The notes: generated by a model not told the origin, from the sequence alone. 64,000 bases of DNA from Mycobacterium arosiense ATCC BAA-1401 = DSM 45069 (GCF_002086125.1 NZ_MVHG01000018.1:1-64000); one strand, 5' to 3'. Shown: positions 40,129-49,670, numbered from the stretch's first letter. Translations and numbers: made by a program.

Positions 40129-41192
40129 CAGTTCTTTCCTTCCATGACCGCGACCAGGTTCTGCTGGAGCGCAGGCCCGCTGGTGGCGTGCGCCAGCACC
40201 CGCTCAGCCGACGAGTTCCAGATATGTTGTGCTGCAAAGCCGATGCGTTCGAGGCCGGCGACGAACATGGGGTTGGCCGCCAACGCACCACCGGACGGGT
40301 TCACCTTGGTGGGGCCCGGGATCCGGATGGCTTCGGAGATGATCAGGTGCTGGTGGGTGAAGGGCGCGCAGACCTCAGCCACGTCGAGGTTGTCGGTCCG
40401 GCCGCCGGTGGCCACGTGGGCCGCGGCCGCCGTCGAGGGGGACTCGGTGAGATCGCGTGCGCCCAGCGACGGGGTCTCGATGCGGTGCTCGATTCCGGTT
40501 ATCCAGGCAGGGTTTTCGCGTAGCTCACGTGCCCGGTCACCGGCCGCGAGCACGATCGCCGCGGCGCCGTCGGTGATCGGTGCGATGTCGTGGCGGCGCA
40601 GCGGGTCGGCGAAGAACGGCCGTTCGAGCAATTCGGCCACGCTGATCGGCCCCTCGACATTGTCCACGCGGCGGGCATTGGCAAAGGAGTCGAACGCCAC
40701 CCGCGCCATCTGCTCCTGGGTCCACTTGCCGGTGTCGAGCCCGATGCGCGCCTGCAGCCCGGCCAGCGAGATCGAATCGGGCCACAGCGGGGCGACGGTG
40801 TAGGGGTCGGTCTGTCGCGACAGGATCTGGCGCAAATTGCCGGCCGAGGACTTGCCGAAGCCGTACACCAGTGCGGTGTCCACCTCGCCGGTGAGGATCT
40901 TGATGTAGGCCTCGTAAAGTGCCCAGGCGGCGTCCATTTCGACGTGCGATTCGTTGATCGGCGGAACGGCACCGATCGAATCGATCGCCGAAATGAACGA
41001 AAATGCCCGCCCGGCAAGGTAATCGGATGAACCGGAACACCAGAAACCGATGTCGGTCCGTTCGATGCCCAGCTCCTCGTACAGCTGGGCGAAGCACGGG
41101 ATCAACATCTCGACACCATTGGTGGTGCCGTCGGTGCGGCGGACGTGTGGGGCGTGGGCAAAGCCAACGACCGCAACGTTGCGAGCGCTCAT
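40128..41192 (-). CDS. ltp4: Ltp4, SCP-x thiolase-fold protein
   Basis: The 354-residue protein has a thiolase-like fold with FWCSGSSDYLAGRAF, MDAAWALYEAYIKILTGEVD, PITDGAAAIVLAAGD and KVNPSGGALAANPMFVAGLE. It forms a run with ltp3 downstream and the tandem DUF35 gene 15 bp upstream. By analogy with Ltp2-ChsH2, an Ltp3-Ltp4-DUF35 complex for branched sterols is likely but unproven here. Confidence 0.9.
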
Positions 41193-41207
41193 GTGCAGGT
41201 AAGCCCT

Positions 41208-42200
41208 TTACAGGTGGTGCTTGTAGGTGTCGTAGTCGGCGTCGGGTTCCCCGGTCGGCCGAAAGTACTCGATGTTGTCGATGCCAAATCCCCACTCCTC
41301 GCGGGGTTTCCACACCGCCTCGACGCGCATGCCCATCCGGACTTCGTGAGCGTCGACGTCGGCGACCAGATGCAAAAACGGGATATCGGCTCCGTCGAGC
41401 AGCACGTAGGCCGCCACGTAGGGCGGCTTGATGCGCTGACCCTGGAACGGGATGTTGATGATCGCGAACGTCGTGACGGTGCCCTTGTCGGGCAGCTCGA
41501 CGAACTCGGTCGTCGGTTGGCCGGTGGCCGGGTCGGCGCCGTGCGGCGGGAAGTAGACCTTGCCGTTCTCACCCATCTTCGCGCCGAGTAGCTTGCCCTG
41601 CGCGATGGCCCGCAGGTAGGCGCTCTCTTCGTGCGAGGCGCTGTGCTGGATGGTCAGCGACACCGGCGTGACGATCATGGTCACCGGGTCCTTGTCGCCG
41701 TCGGACTCCGCGACTTCCTCGGCTTCCTCGCCGAGCGCGAAATAAGCGATGTCGGTGATGGCGCCCACCGGCTCGTCCACCCAGTGCGCGTGCACCCGGG
41801 TGCCGGTCTTGATGGCCTTGGGCTCACCCGCGTCCACGGCATGGATCAACGGCGTGTCTGCGCCGTCGAGCTTGATCAGCGCCCAGGCGAACGGCCGGTC
41901 CAGCGGCTGTCCCTCGATGGGGTCGGGCTGCCAGGTCCAGGAGACCACGGTGCCGACGCTGGACACCGGTACCATCTCGCCCAGCGGCTCGTAGGTGACC
42001 GGGTCATATTCGGTCGGCGGCACATGCACCCGGCCATCCGATCCGCGCACGCCCAGGATGTGGCGATCGCGCAGGGCGGTGAAGAACTTGCTCAGCGTGG
42101 GGCCGACTGAACGCGTGTAGTCGAACGACAACGTCAAAGGCGCGGAGAGCGGTGGCTCAGGGTGATCCGTCAAGGTCGGGGTACTCGAGCTGGCTGTCAC
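41208..42200 (-). CDS. Tandem DUF35 OB-fold protein (Rv3521-like)
   Basis: I start at the GTG at 42200 (MTASSSTPTLTDHPEPPL), giving 330 residues, because a longer frame to 42236 would run through the KstR box. Two DUF35-like modules are visible: one begins near FFTALRDRHILGVRGSDGRV and one near YLRAIAQGKLLGAKMGENG, each followed by an OB-fold strand set with LDGADTPLIHAVD or LDGADIPFLHLVAD. There is no cysteine, so neither module can have the usual zinc ribbon. It heads the ltp4-ltp3 operon and probably acts as CoA-binding scaffold for them. Confidence 0.86.
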   Translation of the reverse strand: MTASSSTPTLTDHPEPPLSAPLTLSFDYTRSVGPTLSKFFTALRDRHILGVRGSDGRVHVPPTEYDPVTYEPLGEMVPVSSVGTVVSWTWQPDPIEGQPLDRPFAWALIKLDGADTPLIHAVDAGEPKAIKTGTRVHAHWVDEPVGAITDIAYFALGEEAEEVAESDGDKDPVTMIVTPVSLTIQHSASHEESAYLRAIAQGKLLGAKMGENGKVYFPPHGADPATGQPTTEFVELPDKGTVTTFAIINIPFQGQRIKPPYVAAYVLLDGADIPFLHLVADVDAHEVRMGMRVEAVWKPREEWGFGIDNIEYFRPTGEPDADYDTYKHHL

Positions 42201-42209
42201 GCCATCGAG

Positions 42210-42223
42210 TAGAACAGGTTCTA
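42210..42223. promoter_or_regulatory. KstR operator, DUF35/F420 oxidoreductase divergent promoter
   Basis: TAGAACAGGTTCTA has perfect TAGAAC/GTTCTA arms and fits TnnAACnnGTTnnA. It is 9 bp from the GTG at 42200 and 53 bp from the ATG at 42277, so both directions could be controlled. Confidence 0.92.
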
Positions 42224-42276
42224 AGAACGGATTCAAATTTTTCTTAGATCGGGACTGCCATCAGAAGGGCGAAGAG

Positions 42277-43308
42277 ATGAAGCTGGGATTGCAGCTGGGA
42301 TATTGGGGCGCTCAGCCGCCGCAAAACCACGGCGAGCTCGTCGCCGCGGCCGAGAAGGCCGGCTACGACGCCGTCTTCACGGCCGAGGCCTGGGGATCCG
42401 ACGCCTACACACCGCTGGCCTGGCTGGGTTCTTCGACGTCGCGGGTGCGGCTGGGCACGTCGGTGGTGCAGCTGTCCGCGCGCACACCGACGGCGTGTGC
42501 GATGGCGGCGTTGACGCTCGACCACCTGTGCGGCGGGCGGCACGTCCTCGGCCTGGGTGTCTCCGGCCCGCAGGTGGTCGAGGGCTGGTACGGCCAGTCG
42601 TTCGGCAAGCCACTGGCCCGCACCCGGGAGTACATCGACATCGTCCGGCAGGTGTGGGCCCGCGAGGCGCCGGTGACCAGCGCCGGGCCGCATTACCCGC
42701 TGCCGCTGACCGGTGCGCGCGCAACGGGTCTGGGCAAACCGCTCAAGCCCATCACCCATCCGCTGCGGGCCGACATCCCGATCATGCTGGGGGCCGAGGG
42801 GCCGAAGAATGTCGCGCTGGCCGCCGAGATCTGCGACGGCTGGTTGCCGATCTTCTACACGCCGCGCATGGCCGACACCTACAACGAGTGGCTGGACGAG
42901 GGTTTCGCCCGCCCGGGCGCCCGCCGCAGCCGCGAGGACTTCGAGATCTGCGCGACGGCCAACATCGTCATCACCGAGGACCGCAGCGCGGCGTTCGCGG
43001 CGATGAAGCCCTACATCGCGCTCTACATGGGAGGCATGGGTGCCGAGGACATCAACTTCCACGCCGACGTCTACCGGCGGATGGGCTATTCCCAGGTGGT
43101 CGACGACGTGACGAAGTTGTTCCGGAGCAACCAGAAGGACAAGGCCGCCGAGATCATCCCCGACGAGGTGATCGACGACGCCGCGATCGTCGGCGACATC
43201 AACTACGTGCGTAAGCAGATCAAGGCCTGGGAGGCCGCCGGCGTCACCATGATGGTGGTGTCGGGGCGCAGTACGGAGCAGGTCCGCGAGCTGGCAACCC
43301 TGATCTGA
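42277..43308 (+). CDS. F420-dependent luciferase-like oxidoreductase (Rv3520c-like)
   Basis: The 343-residue TIM-barrel protein is of the LLM class: MKLGLQLGYWGAQPP, AEKAGYDAVFTAEAWGSD, RVRLGTSVVQLSARTP and PIMLGAEGPKNVALAAEICDGW. These features are shared with F420-dependent dehydrogenases and reductases of mycobacteria. GAAGGGCGAAGAG supplies the ribosome site. The KstR box upstream ties it to sterol use, but the substrate is unknown. Confidence 0.86.
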   Translation: MKLGLQLGYWGAQPPQNHGELVAAAEKAGYDAVFTAEAWGSDAYTPLAWLGSSTSRVRLGTSVVQLSARTPTACAMAALTLDHLCGGRHVLGLGVSGPQVVEGWYGQSFGKPLARTREYIDIVRQVWAREAPVTSAGPHYPLPLTGARATGLGKPLKPITHPLRADIPIMLGAEGPKNVALAAEICDGWLPIFYTPRMADTYNEWLDEGFARPGARRSREDFEICATANIVITEDRSAAFAAMKPYIALYMGGMGAEDINFHADVYRRMGYSQVVDDVTKLFRSNQKDKAAEIIPDEVIDDAAIVGDINYVRKQIKAWEAAGVTMMVVSGRSTEQVRELATLI

Positions 43309-43326
43309 CGGCCGCGCGCGCCAAAT

Positions 43327-43340
43327 TAGAACACGTTCTA
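43327..43340. promoter_or_regulatory. KstR box 1 in a convergent gap
   Basis: TAGAACACGTTCTA is a perfect KstR palindrome. It lies 18 bp after the F420 oxidoreductase stop and 81 bp beyond the stop of the converging gene at 43422. It therefore precedes no recognised gene. Confidence 0.88.
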
Positions 43341-43358
43341 ATTTTCTTGCCAGGGAGT

Positions 43359-43372
43359 TAGAACGCGTTCTA
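43359..43372. promoter_or_regulatory. KstR box 2 in a convergent gap
   Basis: TAGAACGCGTTCTA is a second perfect palindrome, 32 bp from box 1 centre to centre, about three helical turns. An ATG at 43383 follows but opens a frame antisense to the decarboxylase-like gene. The pair may be a relic of a lost promoter or may drive an antisense RNA. Confidence 0.88.
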
Positions 43373-43421
43373 GATTATCCGGATGGCACGCCCGACGACG
43401 ATGCGACGCGCGCCCGGCCGG

Positions 43422-44144
43422 TCAGCCGAGCGGGTGGGCGTCGCCGAACGTCATCTCGACGTGACCGACAGATCCAGAGAGCATCGCCCGCTTCGGCAGG
43501 CCCAGCGACGCCAGCTCCTTGGCGTAGGCATGATCGCCCAGGCGCAGCGTTGCCCCGCCGAGCCGACCGCGCAGCCCGCGCACCCGCATCTCCCACGGCA
43601 CCTCCCGGGTGGTGCCGTCGGCGAAGGTGTAGGTCTTGAGCACCTGCGGGCGAGACGTGAACGTCGGGGGCACCGGCACCCCCCGGGCGAAGTCCATGCC
43701 CGCGATGTGCGCGCCGTCGGCGCTGACGTCGAATCCGAACCGGCCCTGCTCGCGAATGGTGAAGTCCGCCATGATCTTCGGGAATCCCCAGATCGAGCGC
43801 CCCGCTTCCAAGGTGAAGCTTTGGTCGACGGGCAGGTGGTGGATGAACGCGGCCGCGTCACCCAGTGCCCGCCAGCCGCGCGCCGTCGAGCCGGGCGGGT
43901 TCACCATGACCGCGGTGCCGAATTCGTGGTATTGCCCGAGATCGCCGTCGATATAGCGGGCCAGCATCAGGTTCACCACCGCCCGGCCGGGCCGATGCTG
44001 GCAGACGCGCAGGCCGCTGTAGTCGATAAGACGTTGCGCCGCTTGCACATCCACCGAAAACATCGCGGTGTGCACGTCCGCTTTTCGTATCCGCACCGGC
44101 ATGGTGAGGACCGTCCCGGCAACTACGTGTTGTGACTCAGGCAT
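43422..44144 (-). CDS. Acetoacetate decarboxylase-like protein (Rv3519-like)
   Basis: The ATG at 44144 (MPESQHVVAGTVLTMPVRIRK) gives 240 residues. It has the acetoacetate decarboxylase-like beta-cone features LARYIDGDLGQYHEFGTAVMV, LEAGRSIWGFPKIMADFTI and TFADGTTREVPWEMRV. A lysine in the WGFPK segment matches the position of the Schiff-base region in the family, but the true reaction is unknown. It is divergent from cyp142 over a 42-bp gap with no recognised KstR box. A longer upstream frame is antisense to cyp142 and was not used. Confidence 0.83.
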   Translation of the reverse strand: MPESQHVVAGTVLTMPVRIRKADVHTAMFSVDVQAAQRLIDYSGLRVCQHRPGRAVVNLMLARYIDGDLGQYHEFGTAVMVNPPGSTARGWRALGDAAAFIHHLPVDQSFTLEAGRSIWGFPKIMADFTIREQGRFGFDVSADGAHIAGMDFARGVPVPPTFTSRPQVLKTYTFADGTTREVPWEMRVRGLRGRLGGATLRLGDHAYAKELASLGLPKRAMLSGSVGHVEMTFGDAHPLG

Positions 44145-44186
44145 GCCGGTTACTGTAATCCGCTCGTCAACGTTTGGAGGCTGTAG

Positions 44187-45410
44187 ATGACTTCGACCAT
44201 CCCGGAAGCAATCTCGAACATCGACCTGGCTGACGGCAACTTCTACGCCGACCGTCACGCCTCGCGCGAGGCCTACCGCTGGATGCGCGCCAACCAGCCG
44301 GTGTTTCGGGATCGCAACGGCCTGGCCGGCGCCACCACCTATCAAGCCATCCTGGAGGCCGAGCGCAATCCGGAATTGTTCTCCAGCACCGGCGGCATCC
44401 GTCCCGACCAGCCCGGCATGCCTTACATGATCGACATGGACGATCCCGCGCACCTGTTGCGACGCAAGCTGGTCAACGCCGGCTTCACTCGCAAGCGGGT
44501 GAAGGAGAAGGAGCCGTCCATCGCCAAGCTGTGCGACACGCTGATCGACGCGGTGTGCGAGCGCGGCGGGTGTGATTTCGTCCGCGACATCGCCGCCCCG
44601 CTGCCGATGGCGGTGATCGGCGACATGCTCGGCGTGCTGCCCTCCGAACGCAGCATGCTGCTGAAGTGGTCCGACGACCTGGTGTGCGGACTGAGCTCGC
44701 ACATCGACCCGGCGTCGGCCGAATTCCAAACCGTCATGGAGGCTTTCGCCGCCTACACGGCGTTCACCATGGACATCATCGCCAAGCGGCGCGCCGAGCC
44801 CACCGACGACCTGTTCTCCATCCTGGTGAACGCCGAGGTGGAGGGGCAGCGGATGTCCGACGACGAGATCGTCATGGAGACGCTGCTCATCCTCATCGGG
44901 GGCGACGAGACCACCAGGCACACATTGAGCGGGGGCACAGAACAGCTGGTGCGCCACCGCGACCAGTGGGATGCCCTGGTGCGCGACCCGTCGCTGCTTC
45001 CCGGTGCCATCGAGGAGATGCTGCGCTGGACGTCACCGGTGAAGAACATGTGCCGGATCCTGACCGCCGACACCGAATTTCACGGCACTGCACTGCGCGA
45101 GGGCGAGAAGATCATGCTGCTGTTCGAGTCGGGCAACTTCGACGAGTCGGTGTTCGAAGACCCGGACAATTTCGACATCCGTCGAAACCCGAACAGCCAC
45201 ATGGCTTTCGGCTTCGGCACACATTTCTGTCTGGGCAACCAGCTGGCCCGGCTCGAGCTGTCGATGATGACCGAGCGGGTGCTCAAGCGGCTACCGGATC
45301 TGCGGCTGGCCGACGACGACTCGACGCTGCCGCTGCGGCCGGCGAACTTCGTCAGCGGACTGGAAGCGATGCCGGTGGTGTTCACCCCGAGCGCGCCGCT
45401 GCTGAGCTGA
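44187..45410 (+). CDS. cyp142: Steroid C26-monooxygenase CYP142
   Basis: The 407-residue P450 has the I-helix ILIGGDETTRHTLSGG, the EEMLRWTSPVK K-helix and the heme loop AFGFGTHFCLG with C348. CYP142 duplicates the CYP125 activity on cholest-4-en-3-one with opposite stereochemistry at C25. TGGAGG 11 bp before the ATG is a good ribosome site. It appears intact. A strong hairpin lies in the gap to echA19. Confidence 0.94.
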   Translation: MTSTIPEAISNIDLADGNFYADRHASREAYRWMRANQPVFRDRNGLAGATTYQAILEAERNPELFSSTGGIRPDQPGMPYMIDMDDPAHLLRRKLVNAGFTRKRVKEKEPSIAKLCDTLIDAVCERGGCDFVRDIAAPLPMAVIGDMLGVLPSERSMLLKWSDDLVCGLSSHIDPASAEFQTVMEAFAAYTAFTMDIIAKRRAEPTDDLFSILVNAEVEGQRMSDDEIVMETLLILIGGDETTRHTLSGGTEQLVRHRDQWDALVRDPSLLPGAIEEMLRWTSPVKNMCRILTADTEFHGTALREGEKIMLLFESGNFDESVFEDPDNFDIRRNPNSHMAFGFGTHFCLGNQLARLELSMMTERVLKRLPDLRLADDDSTLPLRPANFVSGLEAMPVVFTPSAPLLS

Positions 45411-45435
45411 AGCGGGCGGGGGTCACCTTCGACGC

Positions 45436-45493
45436 GCGGGCGTAAGCGCACTGCGAAAAAGCCAGCGCAATTTCGCGGTGCGCTTACGCTCGC
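45436..45493. terminator. Long hairpin between converging cyp142 and echA19
   Basis: Arms 45436-45458 (GCGGGCGTAAGCGCACTGCG then AAA) and 45471-45493 pair over 23 bp with two G.T wobbles and a 12-nt loop. Placed between converging stops it could terminate both transcripts, though there is no clear U-tract. Its GAGCGT end, seen on the minus strand, is shared with the repeats around the DUF559 genes. Confidence 0.82.
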
Positions 45494-45500
45494 GAAGGAA

Positions 45501-46334
45501 TCAGCGGTTCTTGAAGTTGGGCTTGCGCTTCTCGGCGAACGCGCGGGGGCCCTCCTTGGAGTCCTCGGAGAGGAACACCGGTATGCCGTTGGCGGTGTCG
45601 GGTTTGAAGGCCTCTTCCTCGTGCATGCCCTCGGTCTCGCGGATAGTCTTGAGGATCGCCTGCACGGCCAGCGGTCCGTTGTTCTCTATCACCTCGGCGA
45701 TCTCGAGCGCCTTGGCCAGCGCCTGCCCGTCGGGCACGACGTGGCCGATCAGGCCCACGTCCTTGGCTTCGGCTGCGGTGATGTGCCGGCCGGTCAGCAG
45801 CAGGTCGCACGCCACGGTGTAGGGGATCTGGCGCACCAGCCGCACGGCGGATCCGCCCATCGGGTACAGGCTCCACTTGGCCTCGGAGATGCCGAACTTG
45901 GCGCTCTCACCGGCCACCCGGATGTCGGTGCCCTGCAGGATCTCGGTGCCCCCGGCGATGGCCGGCCCTTCGACCGCGGCGATGAGCGGCTTCTTGAGCC
46001 GGCGGCCCTTGAGCAGGGCATCGATTCGCGACGGGTCGTAGCTGCCGTCCTTGAATGACTCGCCCGGCGGCTTCTGCGTTGCTGCCTTGAGGTCCATGCC
46101 CGCGCAGAAGTAGCCACCGGCCCCGGTCAGGATGCAGCAGCGGATGTCGTCGTCGTTATCCACGCGGTCCCAGGCCTGGACCATGATTTCCATCATTTCC
46201 GTGCTCAAGGCGTTGCGGCGGTGCGGCCGGTTCATGGTCACGATGAGGGTGTGATTCCGCTGTTCCACCAGCGCGTCCGGTCCGGTTTCCCCGTTTTCGG
46301 TGTTTGCTGGGCTTCCGGCATTCTCCACGGTCAC
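45501..46334 (-). CDS. echA19: EchA19, enoyl-CoA hydratase of the sterol side chain
   Basis: I choose the GTG at 46334, preceded by GAGGGAAAGG, giving 277 residues; GTGs at 46364 and 46328 are alternatives and a longer frame would translate the KstR box. The crotonase motifs are [20 protein letters not shown] and [20 protein letters not shown]. EchA19 hydrates the C22-24 enoyl-CoA of cholesterol in M. tuberculosis. It is divergent from fadD19 with one KstR box between. Confidence 0.9.
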   Translation of the reverse strand: MTVENAGSPANTENGETGPDALVEQRNHTLIVTMNRPHRRNALSTEMMEIMVQAWDRVDNDDDIRCCILTGAGGYFCAGMDLKAATQKPPGESFKDGSYDPSRIDALLKGRRLKKPLIAAVEGPAIAGGTEILQGTDIRVAGESAKFGISEAKWSLYPMGGSAVRLVRQIPYTVACDLLLTGRHITAAEAKDVGLIGHVVPDGQALAKALEIAEVIENNGPLAVQAILKTIRETEGMHEEEAFKPDTANGIPVFLSEDSKEGPRAFAEKRKPNFKNR

Positions 46335-46379
46335 GGCTACCGCCTTTCCCTCGACTATGGGCACGAGCTTGCCTCGAAA

Positions 46380-46393
46380 TGTAACACGTTCTA
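46380..46393. promoter_or_regulatory. KstR operator, echA19/fadD19 divergent promoter
   Basis: TGTAACACGTTCTA matches TnnAACnnGTTnnA. It ends 5 bp before the fadD19 GTG and lies 45 bp from the preferred echA19 start. Confidence 0.9.
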
Positions 46394-46398
46394 ATTTG

Positions 46399-48051
46399 GT
46401 GGCCGTGGCCTTGAACATTGCCGATCTCGCAGAGCACGCCATCGACGCTGTGCCCGACCGTGTCGCCTTGATCTGCGGCGACGAGAAGTTGACCTATGCC
46501 CAGCTGGAGGAGAAGGCCAACCGCCTGGCCCACTATCTGCTCGAGCAGGGGGTGAAGAAGGACGACAAGGTCGGTCTGTACTGCCGCAACCGCATCGAGA
46601 TCGTGATCGCGATGCTCGGCATCGTCAAAGCGGGCGCCATCCTGGTGAACATCAACTACCGCTACGTCGAGGGCGAGCTGCGCTACCTGTTCGAGAACTC
46701 CGACATGGTCGCGCTGGTGCACGAGCGCCAGTATTCCGACCGGGTGGCCAACGTGCTGCCCGACACCCCCGAGGTCAAGACGATCCTGGTGGTCGAGGAC
46801 GGCAGCGACAACGACTTCGGCCGCTACGGCGGCGTCGAGTTCTACTCGGCGATCGCGCAGAGTTCGCCCGAGCGCGACTTCGGGGAGCGCAGCGCCGACG
46901 ACATATACCTGTTGTACACGGGTGGCACGACGGGCTTTCCCAAGGGCGTGATGTGGCGCCACGAGGACATCTACCGGGTGCTGTTCGGCGGAACCGACTT
47001 CGCCACAGGCGAATTCGTCGAGGACGAGCACGACCTGGCGAAGGCCGCGGCCGCCAACCCGCCGATGGTCCGATACCCGATCCCGCCGATGATCCACGGT
47101 GCCACCCAATCGGCCACCTGGATGTCGATCTTCTCGGGTCAAACCACTGTGCTCGCACCGGAATTCAACGCCGACGAGGTCTGGCGCACGATCCATGAGC
47201 ACAAGGTCAACCTGCTGTTCTTCACCGGCGACGCGATGGCGCGGCCTCTACTCGACGCGCTGCTGGCCCACCAAGAGCAGGGCAACGAATACGACCTGTC
47301 GTCGCTGTTTTTGCTCGCCTCCACCGCGGCGCTGTTCTCGCCGAGCATCAAGGAGAAGTTCCTCGAACTGCTGCCCAACCGGGTCATCACCGACTCGATC
47401 GGTTCGTCGGAGACCGGATTCGGCGGCACCAGCATCGTCGCCAAGGACGCGCCGCACGCAAGCGGCCCGCGCGTGACGATCGACCATCGCACCGTCGTCC
47501 TCGACGAACAAGGCAACGAGGTCAAACCCGGATCCGGTGTGCGCGGTTTCATCGCTAAGAAGGGCAACATCCCGGTCGGTTATTACAAGGACGAGAAAAA
47601 GACCGCCGAGACGTTCAAGACCTTTAACGGCGTGCGTTACGCCATCCCCGGCGACTTCGCGATTGTCGAGGAGGACGGCACCGTGACCATGCTGGGCCGC
47701 GGCTCGGTGTCGATCAACAGCGGCGGCGAGAAGATCTACCCCGAGGAGGTCGAGGCCGCGCTCAAGGGCCACCCCGACGTCTTCGACGCCCTGGTGGTCG
47801 GCGTGCCCGACCCCCGATACGGCCAGCACGTCGCCGCCGTCGTGCAGCCCCGGCCGGGGGCCCGGCCGACGCTGGCCGAACTGGACCGCTTCGTGCGGTC
47901 CGAGATCGCGGGATACAAAGTGCCGCGTAGCCTTTGGCTGGTCGACGAGGTCAAGCGCTCACCGGCGGGCAAACCGGACTACCGCTGGGCGAAGGAGCAG
48001 ACCGAGGCGCGGCCCGCCGACGACGTGCACGCCGCGCACGTAACGGCTTGA
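46399..48051 (+). CDS. fadD19: FadD19, steroid side-chain acyl-CoA ligase
   Basis: The GTG at 46399 gives 550 residues starting [19 protein letters not shown], matching the orthologue; a frame from 46300 would read through the KstR box. ANL motifs are [20 protein letters not shown] near residue 175, GSSETGFGG, and [14 protein letters not shown], with the C-terminal lysine in [12 protein letters not shown]. FadD19 makes the CoA ester of C26-oxidised cholestenone and is needed for C24-branched sterols in relatives. The box 5 bp upstream suggests a nearly leaderless mRNA. Confidence 0.94.
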   Translation: MAVALNIADLAEHAIDAVPDRVALICGDEKLTYAQLEEKANRLAHYLLEQGVKKDDKVGLYCRNRIEIVIAMLGIVKAGAILVNINYRYVEGELRYLFENSDMVALVHERQYSDRVANVLPDTPEVKTILVVEDGSDNDFGRYGGVEFYSAIAQSSPERDFGERSADDIYLLYTGGTTGFPKGVMWRHEDIYRVLFGGTDFATGEFVEDEHDLAKAAAANPPMVRYPIPPMIHGATQSATWMSIFSGQTTVLAPEFNADEVWRTIHEHKVNLLFFTGDAMARPLLDALLAHQEQGNEYDLSSLFLLASTAALFSPSIKEKFLELLPNRVITDSIGSSETGFGGTSIVAKDAPHASGPRVTIDHRTVVLDEQGNEVKPGSGVRGFIAKKGNIPVGYYKDEKKTAETFKTFNGVRYAIPGDFAIVEEDGTVTMLGRGSVSINSGGEKIYPEEVEAALKGHPDVFDALVVGVPDPRYGQHVAAVVQPRPGARPTLAELDRFVRSEIAGYKVPRSLWLVDEVKRSPAGKPDYRWAKEQTEARPADDVHAAHVTA

Positions 48052-48815
48052 CCGACTTTGTCAAGCAGCACCCCGCCGCCCCCAGCGGCTACTTCGAATG
48101 GGAAGCCGCCGGGCTGCGGTGGCTGGCCGGCGTCGACGGCGGCGTGCCTTGCGCCCAAGTGGTTTCCGTCGATGAGACGAGCCTGACCCTGCGGCGGCTT
48201 GACTCGGTGACGCCGACACCCGAGGCGGCGCGTGAGTTCGGCGCCCGGTTGGCCGCTACGCACGATGCCGGCGCCCCCGCGTTCGGCGCCGGACCCGAAG
48301 GGTGGGACGGGCCCGGGTTCTTCGGGCCGCTCTCCCAGCCGCTGCCGATGTCGCTGCGGCGGCACAGCCGGTGGGCCGAGTTTTACGCCGAGGGACGGCT
48401 GGCGCCGATGGCCGAACTGGCGGCGGCGCGGCTCGACGCCGGAACCCGCGGCGCGATCGACTCCGTCATCCAGCGGTGCCGCGCCGGCGACTTCGACGAC
48501 GACGATCGGCCCGCCCGGCTGCACGGCGACCTGTGGGGTGGCAACGTGATGTGGACGCCCGGCGGGGTGGTGCTGATCGACCCGGCCGCGCATGCCGGCC
48601 ATCGGGAGAGCGACCTGGCGATGCTCGCGCTGTTCGGCTGCCCGCACTACGACACCATCGTCGAAGGCTACGAGCGGGCGACGCCCCTGCGGGCCGGTTG
48701 GCGCAACCGCATCGGACTCCACCAGCTGTTCCCCCTTCTGGCGCACGTCGTGCTGTTCGGCGGCGGGCACGCCCAGCGGACGCACGCCTGCGCCCGCGCC
48801 GCGTTGGCCCTGTAG
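48048..48815 (+). CDS. Fructosamine kinase-family protein
   Basis: A TTG overlaps the fadD19 stop (TTGA) and gives 255 residues starting [20 protein letters not shown]. The kinase fold is shown by RLHGDLWGGNVMW (H159, D161, N166) and VVLIDPAAHAGHRESDLAML (D178), the catalytic loop and metal site of fructosamine-3-kinase and APH relatives. Such enzymes phosphorylate glycated amines. Coupling to fadD19 could be chance clustering or a link to sterol uptake. M. tuberculosis lacks it in this place, as far as I recall. Confidence 0.84.
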   Translation: MTDFVKQHPAAPSGYFEWEAAGLRWLAGVDGGVPCAQVVSVDETSLTLRRLDSVTPTPEAAREFGARLAATHDAGAPAFGAGPEGWDGPGFFGPLSQPLPMSLRRHSRWAEFYAEGRLAPMAELAAARLDAGTRGAIDSVIQRCRAGDFDDDDRPARLHGDLWGGNVMWTPGGVVLIDPAAHAGHRESDLAMLALFGCPHYDTIVEGYERATPLRAGWRNRIGLHQLFPLLAHVVLFGGGHAQRTHACARAALAL

Positions 48816-48839
48816 CCGCGGCGTCTACTGTTGATCGCG

Positions 48840-49670
48840 ATGACGATCGATGTGTGGATGCAGCATCCGACTGCGCGGTTCCTGCGCAGCGACATGCTGG
48901 CATCCCTGCGACGGTGGACGGGCGGGTCGATCCCCCCCGACACCGACATCCCGATCGAGGCGACCCTGGCGTCGATGGACGCCGCCGGAGTCGAACTGGG
49001 GGTGCTCAGCGCCTGGCGGGGGCCGGGCGGAGCTGACCTGATCTCCAATGACGAGGTGGCGCAATGGATTGCCGCGCACCCGAACCGGCTCGCCGGCCTG
49101 GCCACCGTCGACCTGGACCGCCCGATGGAAGCCGTTCGGGAGTTGCGACGCCGGATAGCCGACGGGGGATTCGTCGGCCTGCGGGTGGTGCCGTGGTTGT
49201 GGGACGCCCCGCCGACCGATCGTCGCTACTATCCGCTGTTCGCCCAGTGCGTGGAGTCCGGGGTGCCGTTCTGCACCCAGGTGGGTCATACCGGCCCGCT
49301 GCGGCCGTCGGAGACCGGCCGGCCGATTCCCTATATCGACCAGGTGGCGCTCGATTTCCCGGAGCTGGTGATCGTCTGCGGCCACGTCGGCTACCCGTGG
49401 ACCGAGGAGATGGTGGCGGTGGCCCGCAAGCACGAAAACGTCTACATCGACACGTCGGCGTACACGATCAAGCGATTGCCCGATGAGCTCGTCAGATTCA
49501 TGAAGACCGGTACCGGACGACGAAAAGTGTTGTTCGGCACCAACTATCCGATGATTACCCACGAGCACGCGCTGGCCGGACTGGCCGACCTCGGGCTGTC
49601 CGAGGAGGCTCGCCGGGATTTCCTGAGCGGCAACGCCGAACGAGTTTTCCGACTGGAGGCAGTTAAGTGA
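48840..49670 (+). CDS. Amidohydrolase-2 family protein (Rv3510c-like)
   Basis: The ATG at 48840 gives 276 residues beginning MTIDVWMQHPTARFLRS; a TTG at 48831 would add three. The TIM-barrel metal-dependent hydrolase/decarboxylase pattern shows in GGFVGLRVVPWLWDAPP, FCTQVGHTGPLRP, VIVCGHVGYPWTEEM and VLFGTNYPMITHEHAL. The usual HxH start is degenerate (DVWMQH). It overlaps the ilvX GTG (GTGA), so the pair acts together; the substrate is unknown. Confidence 0.83.
   Translation: MTIDVWMQHPTARFLRSDMLASLRRWTGGSIPPDTDIPIEATLASMDAAGVELGVLSAWRGPGGADLISNDEVAQWIAAHPNRLAGLATVDLDRPMEAVRELRRRIADGGFVGLRVVPWLWDAPPTDRRYYPLFAQCVESGVPFCTQVGHTGPLRPSETGRPIPYIDQVALDFPELVIVCGHVGYPWTEEMVAVARKHENVYIDTSAYTIKRLPDELVRFMKTGTGRRKVLFGTNYPMITHEHALAGLADLGLSEEARRDFLSGNAERVFRLEAVK

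Noticed and set aside
43383..44135. 250-residue plus-strand frame just after the two convergent-gap KstR boxes
   Set aside because: It lies antisense to the acetoacetate decarboxylase-like gene and its product has no recognisable fold; an antisense RNA remains possible but not a CDS.
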